Shown: positions 28,915 through 32,767 of the stretch, piece after piece | Layout of the letters: every line of letters starts with the position of its first letter | How positions within the stretch are numbered: the stretch's first letter is position 1 | IMG/VR virus record: IMGVR_UViG_3300037069_002025 | Coordinates: 1-32,767 of that record | From: a virus | DNA length: 32,767 bases | Reading direction: 5' to 3' (one strand) | The notes under the pieces: generated by a model | Database searches by the model: none | What the model was told of the DNA's origin: nothing | Seen by the model: the letters and a program-made list of their open reading frames with translations, nothing else | Position numbers and translations under genes: made by a program

Positions 28915-30204
28915 CTAGTATGCAAAAATAGTGCTCGTTGCCAATGTTGACGTACCAAGAATCCAGGGCGGTGTGCCCGCCTGCGCCGTGTCGCTGAGTT
29001 GCAGCGCGACTTGGTGCCCCGCTAGGTCAGCAGCGATAGTATGAGTAACCTTCTCGACAAAAAGTAACTTATTCAAACTTGCCGATGCCGGTTGTGTTTT
29101 GAGCACCTGCACCGTGTCTCCCAACTCCAACTGGAATAGTATATTCCAGGGAGCCACTGTATTATTAGCCAACCACGCATCGCCGTCAACCGTTATCGAG
29201 TGAACTTTGACGGCTGGCGTTTTATAGAGCGAGAGTAGCCACTGGGCGAGCGTCAACGAGCGCGCCGGATCGAGTTGCGGCAAGGAGAGCGAGAGCGTAA
29301 AGAGTCCGTACCGCGTCTGACTTGCGGAATCCTGCGCCTCTTGCATTATGTTGTCATACCCCGTCACCTGTATATCATTGTAGAGGTTGAGCAGCGTCAT
29401 GTCATAATCGAGCGGTTGCAGGTACGGCACGACATTCGCGGTGTTATGCACACCGAACTGATCGAACACGTACCCGCTATTGTAGAAGTTTCCGCGCGCA
29501 GAGAACTTCCCGAATCGCGTGCGGTAGGTCGGTACACCCGTGCGGTCCACATAGATGACCCCGCGCGTCGCGGTCGTGAGGTCTTGGAGGGCTTGCGAGG
29601 CCGCGACGTTCGCATACGTGATCGGTTCCATCATCTCCGTGTTCGCCGCAGGTCCAATCACGACAGGCGTGAGAGTGTCCGTGCCGACGATACTGCATAT
29701 CCACTGAAAACGGGCTTGATCCGTCTCCGCTGGACGCGCGGCGTTGAGATAGCATGTTGCCGCCTTCGAGAGCCAGTCCGCGCAGGTAATCGTCACGTTG
29801 CTGTCCACCGCGCCGACATCCACCGGCTTGTATGACTCGACATAGCCGTACCAGAGCGGATACCACGGTCCGGTGCCAAACTGCGCTTCGAGGGCGATCT
29901 GGCGGCGCGGCACAAGGTTCGGGTAGTAGGGCGAAGCGGCGTTGAGCGGCGAGTAGCGACCGTCACTGTTGCTCACGACAAACGTGGCCGTGCCCGCCTG
30001 GATCGAGCCGAGTTCGTCCGTGCGCCCGCGCGACATCGTGGCGGATAGCAGGTACGGTACAACGGTCAACCCCGCAGTTGTCGATGTCGCCGTGTGCAGG
30101 ACGGTGCCGCCTGTCAGAGCGGAGACGCCGAGCATCCAGCCGGTCGTGTTCGTCGTCACGTTCAGCGACAGGCGATAGTTTGGTACGTGATCCGAGAAAG
30201 CCAC
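28915..30204 (-). CDS. Minor tail protein (429 aa)
   Basis: GTG 30204 has AGGAG 7 nt upstream, overlapping the tape measure stop. Residues ~53-125 (LLSATMSRGRTDELGSIQAG, FVVSNSDGRYSPLNAASPYY, then WYPLWYGYVESYKP) form the pattern of siphophage minor tail proteins encoded right after the tape measure in high-GC-host phages. They are thought to belong to the distal tail/baseplate hub. The C-terminal half has LGDTVQVLKTQPASASLNKL and VEKVTHTIAADLAGHQVALQL, also typical. It joins tail tube to tip and fibres. Confidence 0.85.
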   Translation of the reverse strand: MAFSDHVPNYRLSLNVTTNTTGWMLGVSALTGGTVLHTATSTTAGLTVVPYLLSATMSRGRTDELGSIQAGTATFVVSNSDGRYSPLNAASPYYPNLVPRRQIALEAQFGTGPWYPLWYGYVESYKPVDVGAVDSNVTITCADWLSKAATCYLNAARPAETDQARFQWICSIVGTDTLTPVVIGPAANTEMMEPITYANVAASQALQDLTTATRGVIYVDRTGVPTYRTRFGKFSARGNFYNSGYVFDQFGVHNTANVVPYLQPLDYDMTLLNLYNDIQVTGYDNIMQEAQDSASQTRYGLFTLSLSLPQLDPARSLTLAQWLLSLYKTPAVKVHSITVDGDAWLANNTVAPWNILFQLELGDTVQVLKTQPASASLNKLLFVEKVTHTIAADLAGHQVALQLSDTAQAGTPPWILGTSTLATSTIFAY

Positions 30205-30214
30205 CCCGCTACTC

Positions 30215-32767
30215 CTAACTCAGATTGAGTTTGACGTTGCGCCGCTTCATGCGCTGCAAGCCGTTGTAGACCGCCATCGTCAGCGAGTCCTCCGTCAGCA
30301 CGTTACCCGCCACATGCACATGCACTTGCCCGACGTTGATGCCGTCATTGCCGCCAGAACCGGATGCGCCATGTGCGGCCATCTGATTCTCGTTCAGCAC
30401 CCATTCGCGGCCATTCTCCGCGAACGTGTACCCCTGCCCGCTCGCGCCGATGCCCCAAACCGGCTCGGTCAGCACACCGCCATTCGCGAATGGCCGCGTC
30501 TTGTACGTCGCGCGGATCGCCGGGGTGAGCGAGTTCCACCATTGCAGGTTCATGGCGAGTTGCTGCGCCGCCGCGTCGGTAGGGCGGGCGGTCGTGACCG
30601 GCGTGAATGATGATGCAGCGGGCTTGGTGTCCGCTGCCGCCGCCGCCCCGGACTTCGCAGGTGTGTTCGTTGTCTTACCCGTCAGTGCGCGATAGACACG
30701 ATCCATCTCTGCATACTGGGCGTCGGAGGTCTGAACGGCGGTTGACGAGATGGCAACCACATCCTTGAACGTGGCGGTTGCGCCGTCCACAATCGCCTTG
30801 TTCGTCTGCGACGTGATACCCTTTATGGTATCGCTCGTCGTCTGCGTGTCCGTCACCTGCGCCTTGTTCGCGTTCGTCGTGACTGTGCCGAGACGCCGCG
30901 TGTAATCCTGCGTCTCACCGAGACGGCGGGTGTAGTCGGTCGTCTGCACCGTGCCCAGGTTGCGTGTGTAGGTTTGCGCGCTCGTGATGCCGTTCGCGTT
31001 TGCGGTTGTCTGCACATCTCCGATGCGCCGCGTGTAGGTCTGCGCATTCGTCACGCTCGCGTCGTTCGCGGATGCCTGGTTCGTGGTCAGATCATTGTTG
31101 TGCGCGATTGCCGCATCCAACATGGTCTGTTGCGTGTAGTTCGTCGCGTCCACGACCGCCTGCCCGCCCTGCGTCGTCGCGTCGGTGACGGCCTGCATCG
31201 TGTTCGTGTGCGCGTCAACAGTTGCCGCGCCCTGCGAAACGGTGGCGTCTGTCACCCCCTGCATGGTACTCTGCACCGAACCGCCGAGGCTCGACACGAA
31301 ATCTTGCACAGCGGTCACTGCCTTTTGGAAGGCAGTGACGAGCGCGTTGGTCGCGTCGATCAGCGTGTTCGTGGTCCCGCTGATCGCAGAAGGTGATGCG
31401 GCACTTGCGCTCCCGTTCGTCAACGTTTCGTTGCCCTGCGCCGTCGCGCGCTGTGAGGCGAGCGATGGCTGCGAGCGCGTCGCCGTATGCGCCGCTACCT
31501 CGTGCGCCGCGACGTTATGACCCTGCACGGTGTAGGTGTGCCCGTACGCATTGGTCGCGGTGTGCGTCGCGACATGATGCGCCGCGACGGTGTGCGCCCG
31601 CACGTTGTAGGTGATTCCTTGCGGACCGCCCGCGCCGATACCCTGACCCATCGGTATGACGTACTCCGGTCCGTCCTCACCGAACGAGTAGGTCTGACCG
31701 CTCGACAGGCCGACACCGATCACCGTTTCCGGGATCATGCCGCCCGCAGCGTACGGATTGGTTGTCCAACCCTTTGCCGGTCCGAAGAATCCCGGACCGC
31801 GCCATCCTGTGCCCTCCGGCACAGTGCCGAAGGAACTGCCGCCCGGACCGGCAAAGTTGACGTGCCCGACGCCATCCCACGGGTAGTAGACGATTGCGCC
31901 CACGGGCGGTGTGCCGCCGTTCAACGGTTGCGCGTTGCTGTGCGTCTCCGCGTCCGGCTCGCGCGCATAGCGCATCCCCAACCGCTGCATCACGTCACCG
32001 ACGAACTTCTCGCACCACATATAGACGCCGGGTGTCTGCTGCGCCATGTCAAGGATCACGTTGCCGCCAGGATAACCAACAGCCACACCCGTCATGCCGC
32101 TGCCACCCGACGCCGCTGGCGGTGCGGGGAGTGCGCTCTTGACGCCATCCATCATCGCTTGAATGCCCTTGACCGCCGCATCCTTGACGGTGGACATGAT
32201 GCCGGTGCCGATGTTGCCGAGCACACCGCTGCCGGTGATGCTCGGAACATGCACAGCGGACATCGCCAGGTCAAGGACTTTCTGCGCGCCGTTTGCGATG
32301 AAGTCGCGGACGCCGCCCGCCACGTCGGACGCCAAGTTCCCCACCGTGTTTGTCACCGCATCCCACGGACCGGCACCGAGACCCATGAGGCCGCTCGGTC
32401 CAATCGGCGCGCCCTGCGGAGACTTGCCGCCGTTGATCGCCTTGAAGATGTTGATGGTCTCCTGCGCGGTGAATACCTGCGTGCCCTCTGGTGGCACGAG
32501 CAGTTCCTTGCCGTTCTCGCCCGCGATGATCGGACCGCCTGGTGTCACACCGCCGCTCGCAAAGGTAGGCACTTTTGTGAAGTCACCGTTCTTCATGCCG
32601 ATGTCGATGTGCAGTTTGTCGCCAACCCACGAGATTGCATCGCGGATGCCGCCGATGAAGCCGTTGATACCCTTCGCCGCCTCGTTGAACGGACCGGCCA
32701 TATGGTCTTTGAACGCGCCCATGATCGCGCCGATGCCATCGCGCGCCTTCTCGAACGGCGAGAGATT
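30215..32767 (-). CDS. Tape measure protein, C-terminal part, with a peptidase-like domain
   Basis: The frame is open to the right edge, so the N-terminus lies outside; over 850 residues are visible. Three repeats of the FAxGG...AGENGxExxVP kind (about 30390-30495, 31635-31745 and 32480-32575) are characteristic of tape measure C-termini. At ~31750-32085 a cysteine-peptidase-like (CHAP/NlpC) domain appears: MWCEKFVGDVMQRLG with Cys, and GHVNFAGPGG with His. Alanine/threonine-rich repeats fill 30850-31470. It sets tail length and may open peptidoglycan during DNA entry. Confidence 0.87.
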   Translation of the reverse strand, partial: NLSPFEKARDGIGAIMGAFKDHMAGPFNEAAKGINGFIGGIRDAISWVGDKLHIDIGMKNGDFTKVPTFASGGVTPGGPIIAGENGKELLVPPEGTQVFTAQETINIFKAINGGKSPQGAPIGPSGLMGLGAGPWDAVTNTVGNLASDVAGGVRDFIANGAQKVLDLAMSAVHVPSITGSGVLGNIGTGIMSTVKDAAVKGIQAMMDGVKSALPAPPAASGGSGMTGVAVGYPGGNVILDMAQQTPGVYMWCEKFVGDVMQRLGMRYAREPDAETHSNAQPLNGGTPPVGAIVYYPWDGVGHVNFAGPGGSSFGTVPEGTGWRGPGFFGPAKGWTTNPYAAGGMIPETVIGVGLSSGQTYSFGEDGPEYVIPMGQGIGAGGPQGITYNVRAHTVAAHHVATHTATNAYGHTYTVQGHNVAAHEVAAHTATRSQPSLASQRATAQGNETLTNGSASAASPSAISGTTNTLIDATNALVTAFQKAVTAVQDFVSSLGGSVQSTMQGVTDATVSQGAATVDAHTNTMQAVTDATTQGGQAVVDATNYTQQTMLDAAIAHNNDLTTNQASANDASVTNAQTYTRRIGDVQTTANANGITSAQTYTRNLGTVQTTDYTRRLGETQDYTRRLGTVTTNANKAQVTDTQTTSDTIKGITSQTNKAIVDGATATFKDVVAISSTAVQTSDAQYAEMDRVYRALTGKTTNTPAKSGAAAAADTKPAASSFTPVTTARPTDAAAQQLAMNLQWWNSLTPAIRATYKTRPFANGGVLTEPVWGIGASGQGYTFAENGREWVLNENQMAAHGASGSGGNDGINVGQVHVHVAGNVLTEDSLTMAVYNGLQRMKRRNVKLNLS

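Noticed and set aside
1-32767. tRNA or rRNA genes
   Set aside because: No cloverleaf-like T-arm or anticodon pattern noticed on reading both strands; a covariance-model scan was not possible here.
1-32767. Integrase, transposase or attachment site
   Set aside because: No tyrosine or serine recombinase motifs and no terminal inverted repeats beside a transposase were found, so nothing in the window supports a temperate lifestyle or insertion sequence.

Overview
This window is part of a tailed (siphovirus-like) bacteriophage or closely related prophage genome. The evidence is a tape measure protein with glycine-rich C-terminal repeats, a minor tail protein, three paralogous tail proteins, a GDSL-type esterase, an endolysin, membrane proteins, a complete phage replication/recombination set, and a long run of tiny overlapping early genes. 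Base composition is GC-rich (about 60% by eye) and ATG, GTG and TTG starts are all used. The promoters are sigma-70-like (TTGACA, 17 bp, TAnnnT) and Shine-Dalgarno sequences are purine-rich. This fits a phage of a high-GC bacterium; an actinobacterial or Chloroflexota host is possible, but the sequence alone does not settle it. No integrase, terminase, portal or capsid gene lies in the window, so its ends fall inside the genome and lifestyle cannot be judged.

Layout. (1) 1-930, minus strand: a helix-hairpin-helix DNA-glycosylase-like gene and the start of another gene, each driven by its own copy of a duplicated promoter/40-nt leader module. (2) 897-2394, plus strand: two orphan genes embedded in repeat-rich non-coding DNA (degenerate direct repeats, 16-bp repeats, an 11-bp hairpin, a three-copy 37-bp tandem array). 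(3) 2395-7581, plus: eighteen small, mostly unrecognised early genes with short gaps or overlaps, including a small WYL-domain protein and two membrane proteins, closed by a bidirectional terminator. (4) 7642-10717, minus: a primase/superfamily-3 helicase and an acidic protein of unknown function. (5) 10862-21062, plus: replication and recombination block, namely an HNH+HTH protein, Cas4/RecB-like Fe-S nuclease, Sak4-like RecA ATPase, MazG-like pyrophosphohydrolase, DUF669-like ssDNA-binding protein, RuvC-like resolvase, a uracil-DNA-glycosylase/3'-5' exonuclease/DNA polymerase I fusion, a free-standing HNH endonuclease, an SNF2-type helicase and an XRE-type regulator. (6) 21143-32767, minus: late genes, read right to left as tape measure, minor tail protein, three tail paralogs, small protein, SGNH esterase, two membrane/coiled-coil proteins, endolysin, NlpC/P60-like hydrolase, a small protein and a holin-like protein. 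A terminator at 21080-21111 separates the converging early and late blocks.

How it works together (inference). Primase-helicase, polymerase, SNF2 helicase, SSB, Sak4, Cas4-like nuclease and resolvase form a nearly self-sufficient replication and recombination machine. Two base-excision-type domains suggest attention to uracil or another non-canonical base. The late operon supplies tail fibre/adsorption functions and lysis.

The most intriguing unexplained signal is an 11-mer, CGTGACCCGGC, present nine times exactly (plus two single-mismatch copies). It occurs in several reading frames, between genes and once in the reverse orientation, so it looks like a DNA-level recognition site. Other points for a second look are the iteron-like arrays, a perfect 22-bp inverted repeat that encodes the tail of a gene, the triplicated tail genes, and a low-GC tract around the HNH gene that resembles homing with co-conversion of the polymerase 3' end.
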